Source: Rudanella paleaurantiibacter
GTDB lineage: Bacteria > Bacteroidota > Bacteroidia > Cytophagales > Spirosomataceae
Length of the DNA: 64,000 nucleotides
Direction of reading: 5' to 3'
Assembly (NCBI RefSeq): GCF_009184635.1
Contig: NZ_WELI01000011.1
Location: forward strand, 62,001 to 126,000
Positions 35,501 through 42,021 of the stretch are shown in pieces. The notes below the pieces were generated by a model, which did not search any database, had not been told where the DNA came from, and worked only from the letters and a program-made list of their open reading frames with translations. Numbering within the stretch: position 1 is the stretch's first letter; every line of letters starts with the position of its first letter. The translations under genes and the position numbers were made by a program.

Positions 35501-36519
35501 CCGACAATACCCCGGCGAGCTTCACGGTGAGCCTCACCGACGCCAACGGTTGCACAGCCGTGCAACCTTACAGCACCACGGCCATAGGTTTACCTAAGCT
35601 GGAGTTGAACAAACTGGTGAGCAAGCGACAGGCGCAGGTGGGTGAAGTTGTAAGCTTTACGGTACTGTTGGCCAACACGGGTCTGGCTTCGGCCACGGGC
35701 GTTGTGGTGAGCGATACGCATACGGCGGGTCTGAGCCTATTGCCCGGTTCAGTGACCGTCTCGGCGGGTAGCTTTACGCCGGGCCTCAATGGTGGCCAAT
35801 GGGCGATTGCCAGTCTGCCAGCCGGAGCTACAGCTACACTGACCTACTCGGCCAGCATCACCGGCGAAGGCCTTGTATACAACACGGCCAGCATACCCGG
35901 TGTACCGACCACAGATGTAAAAACGTGCCTGACGGTTCCGATGCAGGTATGTCAGGGCGAACCCTTCGCGATTAAGGTGAATGCGCCTGAGGGGTACAGT
36001 CGCTACCAATGGTACCTGACCGCGCCCGGTGCTACAACCTCAACGCTGGTGGCCGATGGCACCCTCAACAGCTTCACGGCGACCCTGCCGGGCAGCTACA
36101 GTGTGCTCATTGATAGCGGGTTGGCCAATACCTGCCCCAGCCAGGGTTGCTGCCCGATCGTGATAGAAGAGGTAGCGGTGCCTTCGTACACGGCGTTGGT
36201 GAAAAACAGCAGTTGTGTGGGCAGTACTCCGCAGGCCGACGGTCAGATTACCCTGGTGAACCTGGGCACAGCGGGCCGCTATTACTATCAGGTGTCGCCG
36301 GGTACGAGCTTTAACCCGGCTCAGGCAGGTGCAGTGGCTGCGATTCCGGCCAACGGGGTAGTATCCACGGGTCTGTTACCGGGTAATTACACGGTACGGG
36401 TGTGGCTGATGATCAACGGACAGCCCGCCTGTCCTCGCGACCTGACGGTGGCCGTAGTGGAGTCCTGTGCCTGCCCGACCAACGTTTGCGTACCGGTAGT
36501 TGTGCGTAAGATCAAGTAG
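26554..36519 (+). CDS. Giant modular secreted protein, 3321 aa
   Basis: The signal peptide is MKKSLFLLFILTLALCTAGS.... Residues about 27-345 are a Thr/Asn-rich beta-helix-like region. Then follow a jelly-roll-like segment (LLSNGSLENGNFNNFT), two choice-of-anchor-E-like domains (about 890-1115 and 1330-1565), four copies of a module with AYSLTGLTSGTGSHTVTVSL, and many Cys-containing Ig/PKD-like modules (VCAGSSATLTASG). Near the C-terminus are an SPxxPxATVGxAYSQ Ig domain and a DUF11-like repeat (about 3005-3110). An ~855-bp block near 32.7-33.5 kb is repeated at 33.6-34.4 kb. The end (CVPVVVRKIK) does not resemble a type IX sorting domain. It is probably a surface or matrix protein, co-transcribed with the lysyl oxidase. 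Confidence 0.88.
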   Translation: MKKSLFLLFILTLALCTAGSGLSWAQCTSCVNTAVTGGSYNLTGNQTLCITGNVGDFNLNVSGTGNKICVASGATWTIGFGLNFNTSLTIDVYGTINANGSYNVNGTGNQAVFNIKPGATMNTNTPGFGNSIRINNEGTLNFTNTGAITNEGSFTLINATTGIVSATATTLFKLGTNSYVENDNLMTFSNLENAESDIRNAQGATITIGRYFFNHGNIINDGQINTICGPFGSVGCEFIVGDKGPGKIFSISNTGCMSVTGTVTFNGPGFVNGTLEVTGNLTINKPVSGANGRIIVNNGVSTISLSGAYNGTNMAFCDKNTAGNVFDVVQANNPSTNVVYTVDCSPNLCASADLCVAPSNLTLTAVPGTPAPGATVTLGVSASNTTPGSTSYTWSGSGISSPTATTVASRTLVAPATAGVYTYTVLVSNGTGCTATATRSVTVVALVDGCPGNLLSNGSLENGNFNNFTTSNPSISGTLMTYGGSQSVFLSADPGGNTLPDTPITGFRANTGYWVDATTNGGLGAKDANRLFAIPANVGANKCLFPNSSLGFAYTSGNCYRICFWAAQFNPASPNNAALTSIFNFEYEDSFGVLSPGVASNFSIAPTATSTSGSFQSISWTLPASTNVKTTTGATYTGAAGQVVDWKTLNWQYICLDFTPAVTSDRMRIYLSTTNTNNGVAIDGICATACSSSATCAIKATATPGACNSATNGYTVSGTISLTAHTTAGTATITDGTKSTTISVPAGATAVAYSLTGLTSGTGSHTVTVSLPGCGTATATYSAPASCTVACTLAITANASSCDPATNKYSVTGQLTFTNAPSAGVLRVRIPGKGYQDFTAPFTSPLSYSIGGLNSDGQTGTVIATFSNGTCSATAGYTAPVLCLPSVCVSPQTGGVESYSYAIPLTTTNWTQAMPLPKFDTQGGTRVLKSVLFTVNQSIRNWGVAESQDTEATEVNIETTGTTSFSLNGVAFVSNVFAATNYPKTVSAAVLVPATGSWPGDNTAPTFPSTLLAMPFVTTALNSLTDPTLSPSWVTNVTGDPTDDDDMTYFAPVFSDGSKSFSYSATADLANFIGTGNLDLRANARGASLVSGAGNLVTQIRTAADAVATVTYVYCDVPLVCSLTATATPGTCNSATNQYSVSGTISLTNNVTGGTATVTDGTKTATVTVPAGATTVAYSLTGLTSGTGSHTVTVSLPGCGTATAMYVAPASCTVAPCSTSATAQATCNNNGTLDVTSDDFINILLTPYSNVQGSRFTLTATQNGNPVSLSLSDGSSFTALSYAYPKPLRAPVGSAGNGNIILTLTDVTNTTCITQVTVVDPGECAAAACVGATPQTVTNTYRTPFQPTELNSVPLLLPKFDDGGGTRTLTGVKLTYGMFEATNLLFENTAATPSVFRPTVTADIFIDLGATNLSTETTTATPGSQTAPASITVAAQGTYGGDVLYGPLPTQRLSTLFGMGSWLDDVMIDIYSDPRLDSRWVTNATGNPTTDDDMYVMPPLSLTFSGTNSYTATGDLTQFIGTGQIPLTASTLNGLTLSGGGGNLIYKQWTKAYAYATVEYTYICNSCTLVATATPGNCDPVTNRYAVTGTVSLTNNLAGGTATITDGVKSTTVTVPAGATSVAYSLTGLTSGTGSHTVTVSLPGCGTATATYNAPASCSVDCATLNAGPDQDLSCNSSAGIRATSVLRPSIPGGTWTASSANIRFYDSNDTTFAFVDSPGTYTLTYSLPGGCSDQVVITFQQLAPTCNNLWDSMTGVLSLYGSSTATTLYKSASYPGSLGGETDLSFQFLSGLALSGNGAALEAGNFEWSNGPGRYSKVVISWDGVDNSAAALNPTGLGGLNFSGAGNFGFVINAVDIARFKVTLRLYTDANRVSESYFSMDQPGNLNSNIPVEFTTFTATVGSGADLSNIGAIELIFEPINLLSTANGIDLNATCFHTPCLIPCAVATTATASTCNPATNQYTVSGTISLTSATAGTATITDGAKSTTVTVPAGATSVAYSLTGLTSGTGSHTVTVSLPGCATATAIYNAPASCSVAATINVTSATVCYGNSATLTASGCVGTVAWSNGTTGTTLVTPALTQTTSYTATCTTASATTFALGTVTVLPQPVLNLSASATLVTVGANVTLTAAGCAGTVAWSNGSTGASIVVTPTQPTQTYSATCTTGPACFTTASIVVNTEAPASLVVSSATVCHGSSATLTAAGCTGSVTWSNGTTGNTLVTSALTQTTNYTATCTTATSTTFAVGTVTVNPAVTATISAANLSICAGQSTTLTASGGASYLWSNGATTATISVSTAGTYSVTATSAAGCSGTATTTVVQNPAPVVTVTSATVCAGSSATLTASGAATYLWSTGATTPGIVVSATATTTYSVTGTSSAGCSATATGTVTVLPLPVINLSASSTLVTAGSNVTLTATGCTGSVAWSNGSTGASIVVMPMQATQTYSATCTTGPSCFTTASIVVNTEAPASLVVSSATICSGSSATLTAAGCTGTVTWSNGTTGNTLVTPALTQTTNYTATCTTATSTTFAVGTVTVNPAVTATISSAGVSGSLSICAGQSTTLTASGGASYQWNNGATTATISVSAAGTYSVTAISAAGCSGTATTTVVQNPTPVVTVTSATVCAGESTTLTASGAATYRWSTGATTQSIVVSATATTTYSVTGTSSAGCSATATGTVTVNGQPQIISVNQSTICVGNVASLTVNATSTGSGVLEYSLNGGAFQTANSFTLNAPVSTTAVIVVRTQGSSCTATESIVVNCACQTPVSLTFVPTALQTCPEVPVSFTVGVAGATSASLTSSGTGTFSQSVVSGMATVTYLPSLADATAGSVTLTLTSADPDGTGTCVADQVSRVLTINPAPVVTVTSASICAGEMATLTATGADTYLWSNGATTQTISVSVAGTYSVTGTTAAGCSATATGTLTVFGQPTISPAILPAATVGVAYSQTLTGNGGRAPYTFAVVAGSLPQGLSLSTGGVLAGTPTDNTPASFTVSLTDANGCTAVQPYSTTAIGLPKLELNKLVSKRQAQVGEVVSFTVLLANTGLASATGVVVSDTHTAGLSLLPGSVTVSAGSFTPGLNGGQWAIASLPAGATATLTYSASITGEGLVYNTASIPGVPTTDVKTCLTVPMQVCQGEPFAIKVNAPEGYSRYQWYLTAPGATTSTLVADGTLNSFTATLPGSYSVLIDSGLANTCPSQGCCPIVIEEVAVPSYTALVKNSSCVGSTPQADGQITLVNLGTAGRYYYQVSPGTSFNPAQAGAVAAIPANGVVSTGLLPGNYTVRVWLMINGQPACPRDLTVAVVESCACPTNVCVPVVVRKIK

Positions 36520-36528
36520 TTTGTTCGA

Positions 36529-36581
36529 CTGGGTAAAACTGGCTGGCAACCATCCTCGCGCCGGTTTTACCCAGTCTTTCC
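36529..36581 (+). terminator. Terminator after the giant protein gene
   Basis: Arms 36529-36543 (CTGGGTAAAACTGGC) and 36560-36574 form a 15-bp stem with one G-T pair, followed by TCTTTCC. It starts 10 bp after the stop. Confidence 0.7.
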
Positions 36582-36597
36582 TACAACTGTTTTTCAG

Positions 36598-36978
36598 ATG
36601 TCTACGATAAAGCAACAAATCAGCTCGTTTCTCTATCTACGAGCCAGTATTCTTCGTGCCATCACGTATGGCGATTTATCCAGTTCGGAGGTTATGTCTA
36701 TCGCACAAATCAACCCAGGTAGCTTAACTCTCCGTCGGCAGAATCCCGAACTCTGGACAATTGATGAATTGAGTAAATTGTCGGTAGCGTTGGGGCATGA
36801 ATCCACGACCCTGAAAGTCATTCGTCAATTAGCTTCGCTGTTGATGCTACTACCCGACTCTAAACAGCGGCAGGTTTTACATCGGGCTCAGTTGACCCGG
36901 CGGAAACTATTGGTTCGTCAAACGAACTACAACTACTGGAAAGTTTGGGAGTTGCAACGAATTGCTGAGGCTCTTTGA
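36598..36978 (+). CDS. Small helix-turn-helix-like protein
   Basis: A 126-aa basic protein with no signal peptide. Residues about 15-70 (ITYGDLSSSEVMSIAQINPGSLTLRRQNPELWTIDELSKLSVALG) have the layout of an XRE-type DNA-binding domain: a helix-turn-helix followed by a WTIDELSKLSVAL third-helix region. The C-terminal half is helical and Arg/Lys-rich. The match is by pattern, not by a named family. It sits between the giant-protein terminator and the palindromic repeat cluster, and no target is apparent. Confidence 0.6.
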   Translation: MSTIKQQISSFLYLRASILRAITYGDLSSSEVMSIAQINPGSLTLRRQNPELWTIDELSKLSVALGHESTTLKVIRQLASLLMLLPDSKQRQVLHRAQLTRRKLLVRQTNYNYWKVWELQRIAEAL

Positions 36979-36984
36979 GGGTTC

Positions 36985-37273
36985 AAACCTTACAGGTCTT
37001 TGAGTTCTGCAAGGTTTGATAATTTGACAATCAAGCCGGTCTGTTTTGCGATAAGGGTTCCCTAAGAGATGTCATCTCGTTTGGAGAGATGACATCTCTA
37101 TTTGTTTTTATGTGCTGCTATCAAACCTTACAGGTCTCAAAGACCTGCAAGGTTTAATGATTTGACAATCAAGCCGGTCTCCTTTTGGGGCAAGGGCTCC
37201 CTAAGAGATGACATCTCTGTTTGTTTTTTGTACTGCTGCCAAACCTTACAGGTCTCAAAGACCTGCAAGGTTT
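36985..37273. repeat. Composite palindromic repeat cluster
   Basis: AACCTTACAGGTCT-family palindromes at 36985-37017, 37123-37155 and 37241-37273 alternate with GATGTCATCTC-family palindromes (37065-37099 and a shorter one near 37203-37218). The spacers between them (TTGACAATCAAGCCGGTCT then AAGGGNTCCCTAAGAGATG) are also repeated, so the unit of about 118-138 bp is tandem. No gene. Both families also occur together at 24033-24220. Confidence 0.85.
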
Positions 37274-37307
37274 AATGGAGATTCGACGGGTGGATAAAAA
37301 ACAGCAC

Positions 37308-38084
37308 TCAAGGCATCACTCGCAGCGTCTTTTTGAAGTTGTACGCCAGCATCACATTCCACATAAAGTTCTTGTTGCCGGGTATATCTGAACGGAACGT
37401 TTGGTTGATTGTGGATTGCACGGTAAATGGCGACCCCTTTTTTGATACGATGGCCGTGCCCGAAAAATAGCTGCCCCTATGGTCGTCTACTTTAAGAAAA
37501 AACACCGTTGGGACGAGGGTCAGCCGGAAATCGCCCCCAACGTGGATGTTTGAAAAACTGTTATTCAAAAACAGGACGTTGGTCTGTTGTGGGCCGTGGT
37601 TTTGCAGACCGTTGCCGTGCAAATACACCGCACTGATGGTCCAGTTTGGGGTAACCTGGTAGGCCGGTACAATTTCGCCCGCTGCAAACCGGAGCATCTC
37701 GGTAATCTCGCGGTCGGTGCCGCTCTCACTGACCACTTTCCGCACGAGCGAAAACGCCGGGTGTACGCCCACGCGCAGGCTGAACCGCTTCTGCTCAATC
37801 AGGCGGTAGCGGAACCAGAAAATAAAGCCCCCTTTGCTGGCATCCGAAACCAGCCGAATGTCCGGGTCGAAACTGAACCGGTTTTTACGCCAGTAGAAGT
37901 TCATAATCGCGGCCGGCCGGTTGAGTGAGAATGTCGGAACAATAGAAAAACCATTGTTGGTAATACCTACCGAACCGGAAAAGGTTGAAATGGATTTTGT
38001 GCTGTCGGCAGACGATTGGCCGGCGCTGAGGCCCGGCATGAATCCAAGAATAGTAACGAGTACGAGTGTAAAGAAACGCAACAT
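37308..38084 (-). CDS. Outer-membrane beta-barrel protein, function unknown
   Basis: 258 aa from ATG 38084, which gives a clean signal peptide (MLRFFTLVLVTILGFMPGLSAGQ); a start at 38105 is also possible. Alternating aromatic strands (FSIVPTFSL, FIFWFRYRL, FSLRVGVHPAF, FMWNVMLAYNF) point to a small outer-membrane barrel. The promoter on this strand has a perfect TAnnTTTG element at 38122-38129. It is divergent from the AraC regulator, so it may be that regulator's target. Confidence 0.75.
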   Translation of the reverse strand: MLRFFTLVLVTILGFMPGLSAGQSSADSTKSISTFSGSVGITNNGFSIVPTFSLNRPAAIMNFYWRKNRFSFDPDIRLVSDASKGGFIFWFRYRLIEQKRFSLRVGVHPAFSLVRKVVSESGTDREITEMLRFAAGEIVPAYQVTPNWTISAVYLHGNGLQNHGPQQTNVLFLNNSFSNIHVGGDFRLTLVPTVFFLKVDDHRGSYFSGTAIVSKKGSPFTVQSTINQTFRSDIPGNKNFMWNVMLAYNFKKTLRVMP

Positions 38085-38121
38085 TAAAAGACTGTTATAG
38101 AACAAGTTAGTAGATTGGGTG

Positions 38122-38129
38122 CAAAGGTA
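38122..38129 (-). promoter_or_regulatory. TAnnTTTG promoter element for the barrel gene
   Basis: TACCTTTG on the minus strand, a perfect match to the Bacteroidota -7 element, 37 bp before the ATG at 38084. A matching -33 TTTG is not obvious. Confidence 0.6.
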
Positions 38130-38216
38130 GACCTCGCATATGCGCCCGCCTGTATCTATTTTACGGTTTTACATACCAGTTTTACCGATCACCGGGTTGC
38201 CTATATTGGAGATGTG

Positions 38217-38224
38217 TAGATTTG
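38217..38224 (+). promoter_or_regulatory. TAnnTTTG promoter element for the AraC regulator
   Basis: TAGATTTG, 45 bp before the ATG at 38270, with a weak TTG about 17 bp upstream. It forms a back-to-back pair with the element at 38122-38129. Confidence 0.6.
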
Positions 38225-38269
38225 ACCAAAAATCGGATGGCAGGGGGTGGCCCATGCCGAACTGTTACC

Positions 38270-39166
38270 ATGATTATTTACGATACCATCCGGAAATACA
38301 GCGAGAGGTTCAACAACAAGACGCCCCATCCGCTCATCAATTTCGTCGATTTAAACAAGGGGGCTCCGCTGGCACGCACCAGATTCCGGCTTGATTTTTA
38401 TGCCATTGTTATCAAGGAAACGAACTGTGGTGATTTGCGCTACGGGAATCGGTATTACGATTATTCAGAAGGAACGGTGTTATTTTTTGCGCCGAACCAG
38501 GTTGTTATCAACGAACCCGAGGGCGAGATCCATCAGCCTTACGGCAAGGCACTTATTTTCCACCCCGACCTGATTAAGGGGACGAGTCTGGGCAAGCAGA
38601 TTCACGAATACTCGTTTTTTAGCTACCAGTCCAACGAGGCCCTGCACCTGTCTGATTCGGAGCGGGGGATTGTCGATAATTGCTTCGGGAACATTGCTAC
38701 GGAGATTACGCAGAATATCGACCGGCACAGCAAAAAGCTGATTGTCGCTAATTTGGAGTTACTCCTGAACTACTGCTCTCGTTTTTATGAGCGGCAGTTT
38801 ATCACGCGTGAGCATGTAAATCAGGGTATTCTGGAGCAGTTTGACCAGAAGCTAAACGGGTACTTGCGCAGTGAAATGCTACAAACGAATGGTATTCCGG
38901 GCGTGGCTCACTTTGCGGGCGAGTTGAATTTGTCGGCCAATTATTTCGGTGATTTGATCAAGAAAGAAACCGGTAAAACCGCGCTCGAATACATTCAGCT
39001 ACAACTGCTCGATCTGGCCAAAGAGCGCATTTTCGATACCACCAAATCCGTCAGTGAAGTCTCCTACGAACTGGGTTTCAAATACCCGCAGCACTTCACC
39101 CGCTTCTTCAAGCAGAAGGTAGGCGTAAGCCCGAATGAATACCGGGGCCTAAAAGTAAAAGAGTGA
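38270..39166 (+). CDS. AraC-family transcriptional regulator
   Basis: 298 aa from ATG 38270, placed downstream of a good TAnnTTTG element; the TTG-initiated extension to 38222 would begin inside that element. The N-terminal cupin-like sensing part shows GTVLFFAPNQVVINEPEG and GKALIFHPDLIKG. Two AraC helix-turn-helix motifs are at about 205-295 (GVAHFAGELNLSANYFGDLIKKETG; VSEVSYELGFKYPQHFTRFFKQKVGVSPNEYR). The nearest candidate target is the divergent barrel gene. The ligand is unknown. Confidence 0.93.
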   Translation: MIIYDTIRKYSERFNNKTPHPLINFVDLNKGAPLARTRFRLDFYAIVIKETNCGDLRYGNRYYDYSEGTVLFFAPNQVVINEPEGEIHQPYGKALIFHPDLIKGTSLGKQIHEYSFFSYQSNEALHLSDSERGIVDNCFGNIATEITQNIDRHSKKLIVANLELLLNYCSRFYERQFITREHVNQGILEQFDQKLNGYLRSEMLQTNGIPGVAHFAGELNLSANYFGDLIKKETGKTALEYIQLQLLDLAKERIFDTTKSVSEVSYELGFKYPQHFTRFFKQKVGVSPNEYRGLKVKE

Positions 39167-39184
39167 AATGGTGAAGCCGCCCAC

Positions 39185-40642
39185 TCACTCATTAGTGATC
39201 CTTAACACTCCATCCGGGGCGTTGGTGAGTACATACAGGGCACCGTCGGGGCCGATTTTTAGGTCGCGTACCCGGCCGTAGCCTTTTAGCAGCACTTCCT
39301 GTTCGCGTACCTTGTCGCCGTCTACGACCAGCCGCCGGATTTCTTCAAACTTGAGCGCGGTCACGAGCAGGTTGTTCTGCCAGCGCGGAAACTGCCCACC
39401 CTTTACAAATTCAATGGCACTTACGGCAATAGAGGGCGTCCAGTAGGTGAGGGGCTGCTCCATGCCCGCCCGTTGGGTTTCGGTGGAGACAATGCTGCCG
39501 TTGTAGTCGATGCCGTAGGTGATTACCGGCCAGCCGTAGTTCGCTCCTTTTTTCAGGATGTTGAGTTCGTCGCCCCCCTGCGGCCCGTGTTCGGTGGCGT
39601 AAATAGTTCCAGTAACAGGGTGCTGCGCCAGCCCCTGTACGTTGCGGTTGCCCCAGCTGTAAATGGCCTGCAACACGTTTGGCTGGCCATAAAGCGGGTT
39701 GTCTTTCGGGATAGAGCCGTCGGGGTTGATCCGGTATACCTTACCCGAGGGCCGGGTCAGAATCTGTGAATCGTTCGCCCGGTTCATATCGCCAATAGTG
39801 AAATAGAGGTAGCCTTGCTTATCGAACAGAAACCGGCACCCCCAGCGCGTACCGCCCGTCACAAGCAGCGAGTCGGGCACCTGAAACAAGGTTTGTTCGT
39901 CTACCCATTGGTGATCGCGGAGTTTGCCCCGCACAATTTTGGTCATGCCGGGCGTCTTTTTGTCCGGGCTGTTTTGGGGATTGTGACTGAACCCAAGGTA
40001 AATCCAGCCATTCGTTTTGTAATTCGGGTCGAGGGCTAAATCCATCATCCCGCCAACCAAATCCGTACCGTAAACCTTGGGTAATCCCGTAATTTTCTGC
40101 GCGTCCAGCTTACCATTTTCGAGCGTATACAGATCCCCGTTCTTTCCGGTAATCAGGGCGCGGTTGCCGTCGATAAACTCCAGACCCCAGGGACTGTTCA
40201 GGCCCTCGGTTACGAGTTTTTCAATCTTTAGTTTGTAGTGCTTGGTCTGTACGCTCAGGGGCAGCTCGTCTTTTTTGAGCAGTTGGGGGGCGGTTTGGGC
40301 GTTGACGATAAAATCCGTAACGGCTTCTATTTCCCTGGCCGACAGAATGCCTTCAAACTTCATCATCTCGGTGGTGGGTACACCCTGCCGAATGGTTTTC
40401 AAAATGGAAGCCCGGTCGCCCCCGTGTTTCCATTCTTTTTTTTTCAGGGCAGGACCGGCGCTACCCTGCATTTGAGCCCCGTGGCAGCCAGCACAATGGT
40501 TTTTGTAGATGATCTGCGCGTTTTGTGCCACCGAAGGGACTGACGTTATCAGACAGGCAGCCAGCAGGCTTAGTCGTGTACATCCCCAAAATCGGGTCAA
40601 AAACTCGTGTATCTGCGCTGTAAATGGTATCCGGTTTCTCAT
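39185..40642 (-). CDS. Cytochrome c-fused PQQ-dependent sugar dehydrogenase
   Basis: A 485-aa periplasmic protein with an N-terminal export signal (LSLLAACLITSVPSVAQ). A cytochrome c domain covers about 40-118 with heme motif C50-AGC-H54 and a later Met (TEMMKFEG). The rest is a soluble aldose sugar dehydrogenase beta-propeller (SPWGLEFIDG, RWGCRFLFDKQGYLYFTIGD, EHGPQGGDELNILKKGANYGWP). The protein would oxidise a sugar or alcohol with PQQ and pass electrons to its own heme. The usual order in this family places the cytochrome at the C-terminus or on a separate gene. It is convergent with the AraC gene (18 bp). Confidence 0.88.
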   Translation of the reverse strand: MRNRIPFTAQIHEFLTRFWGCTRLSLLAACLITSVPSVAQNAQIIYKNHCAGCHGAQMQGSAGPALKKKEWKHGGDRASILKTIRQGVPTTEMMKFEGILSAREIEAVTDFIVNAQTAPQLLKKDELPLSVQTKHYKLKIEKLVTEGLNSPWGLEFIDGNRALITGKNGDLYTLENGKLDAQKITGLPKVYGTDLVGGMMDLALDPNYKTNGWIYLGFSHNPQNSPDKKTPGMTKIVRGKLRDHQWVDEQTLFQVPDSLLVTGGTRWGCRFLFDKQGYLYFTIGDMNRANDSQILTRPSGKVYRINPDGSIPKDNPLYGQPNVLQAIYSWGNRNVQGLAQHPVTGTIYATEHGPQGGDELNILKKGANYGWPVITYGIDYNGSIVSTETQRAGMEQPLTYWTPSIAVSAIEFVKGGQFPRWQNNLLVTALKFEEIRRLVVDGDKVREQEVLLKGYGRVRDLKIGPDGALYVLTNAPDGVLRITNE

Positions 40643-40723
40643 CTGATTTATTGGCAGCCGAGGCTACTTTCTACAATGTAAAGCCGTTTGGGTGAATAGT
40701 ATAACCGGCTGGGGGAAGCGCAT

Positions 40724-40752
40724 AAAAAAGCCCGACCCTCATCAGGGCCGGG
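40724..40752 (-). terminator. Rho-independent terminator after the alcohol dehydrogenase
   Basis: Arms 40731-40739 and 40744-40752 form a 9-bp GC stem with one mismatch. On the minus strand it is followed by CTTTTTTATG. It starts 20 bp after the dehydrogenase stop. Confidence 0.8.
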
Positions 40753-40771
40753 TAATTACAGATCGTACCCG

Positions 40772-41815
40772 CTAGAGCGTAGCCATGTCAATAACAAACC
40801 GGTAACGCACATCGCCTTTCAACATACGGTCGTAAGCCTGATTGATGTCTTTGATGTTAATCAACTCAATGTCCGACACAATGCCTTTCTCGGCGCAGAA
40901 GTCCAGCATTTCCTGGGTTTCGGCAATGCCACCAATACCCGACCCAGCAATACTTTTACGACCCATAATCAGGCTAAACGCTTTAATGGCCGAAGCCGTT
41001 GGGGGCGCACCCACGCAGATATGTACCCCGTCGACTTTCAGCAGGGAGAGGTACGGTTGGTAGTCGTGCTCGGCCGACACCGTGTCCAGAATAAAATCGA
41101 ACGAACCTCTGACTTTCTTAAACTGCTCCCTGTCGCTCGTAACCACAAAGTTGTGTGCGCCCAGCCGCCGGGCGTCGGCTTCTTTGGCGGGCGACGTACT
41201 GAGCACGGTCACCTCGGCCCCCATGGCCACGCCAAATTTAACGCCCATGTGGCCCAGACCACCCAGACCGAGTACGGCCAATTTCTGCCCCGGTTTAAGT
41301 TTCCAGTGGCGCAGGGGCGAGTACGTAGTGATACCCGCGCAAAGCAGCGGAGCCACGGCCGCCAGATCCAGGTTTTCGGGGATGCGCAACACAAAGTCTT
41401 CGTTCACCACAATGGTGTTCGAATAGCCCCCGTAGGTTGGGGTTTTCCTGTCCTGCTCCCGGCCGTTGTACGTTTGGCTGTTGCCGTTGTAGCAGTACTG
41501 TTCCAGTCCATGCTGGCACGATTCGCAGGTGCGGCACGAGTCCACCATACAGCCGGTTCCGGCCAGATCGCCCACCTTAAACTTTGTTACGGCGCTGCCC
41601 ACGGCCACAACCCGCCCCACAATCTCGTGGCCGGGAACCATCGGGAAAATACTGCCGCCCCATTCGTCGCGAATCTGATGCAGGTCGGAGTGGCAAACGC
41701 CACAGAACATGATATCAAACTGCACATCGTGTGGACCTACCTCCCGGCGTTCAAAACTCCAGGGGGCTAGGTCTGTATCTTTGTTTTGCGCGGCATAACC
41801 TTTCGCTGCAACCAT
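40772..41815 (-). CDS. Zinc-dependent NAD(P) alcohol dehydrogenase
   Basis: 347 aa from ATG 41815, giving MVAAKGYAAQ, the usual start of this family; the in-frame extension to 41950 adds non-homologous residues. Catalytic zinc ligands are in FCGVCHSDLH (C41) and GHEIVG. The structural zinc site is the four-Cys run CRTCESCQHGLEQYC. The Rossmann motif is GLGGLGHMGVKF. It belongs to the cinnamyl-alcohol/aldehyde reductase group (YahK/AdhA-like), acting on aldehydes or alcohols in the cytoplasm. It is an independent transcription unit. Confidence 0.93.
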   Translation of the reverse strand: MVAAKGYAAQNKDTDLAPWSFERREVGPHDVQFDIMFCGVCHSDLHQIRDEWGGSIFPMVPGHEIVGRVVAVGSAVTKFKVGDLAGTGCMVDSCRTCESCQHGLEQYCYNGNSQTYNGREQDRKTPTYGGYSNTIVVNEDFVLRIPENLDLAAVAPLLCAGITTYSPLRHWKLKPGQKLAVLGLGGLGHMGVKFGVAMGAEVTVLSTSPAKEADARRLGAHNFVVTSDREQFKKVRGSFDFILDTVSAEHDYQPYLSLLKVDGVHICVGAPPTASAIKAFSLIMGRKSIAGSGIGGIAETQEMLDFCAEKGIVSDIELINIKDINQAYDRMLKGDVRYRFVIDMATL

Positions 41816-42021
41816 AAACTGTAGAGGGTTAAATAGATTAAATTGCTGGTGATGTTTTGAGAGCCCGTAATCGACAGAGCTATTAAAATTCAAATGTCGA
41901 CGGCATAGGCAAGCTACTCTTACTGGCCCCAAATAAACGGGGCCGTGCAACGCTCGCCTGTTTTATCAACTCTATGTTTAGTAAATGGTTATGCGTACAC
42001 AGTTCTAAACCCCTGAAACGG

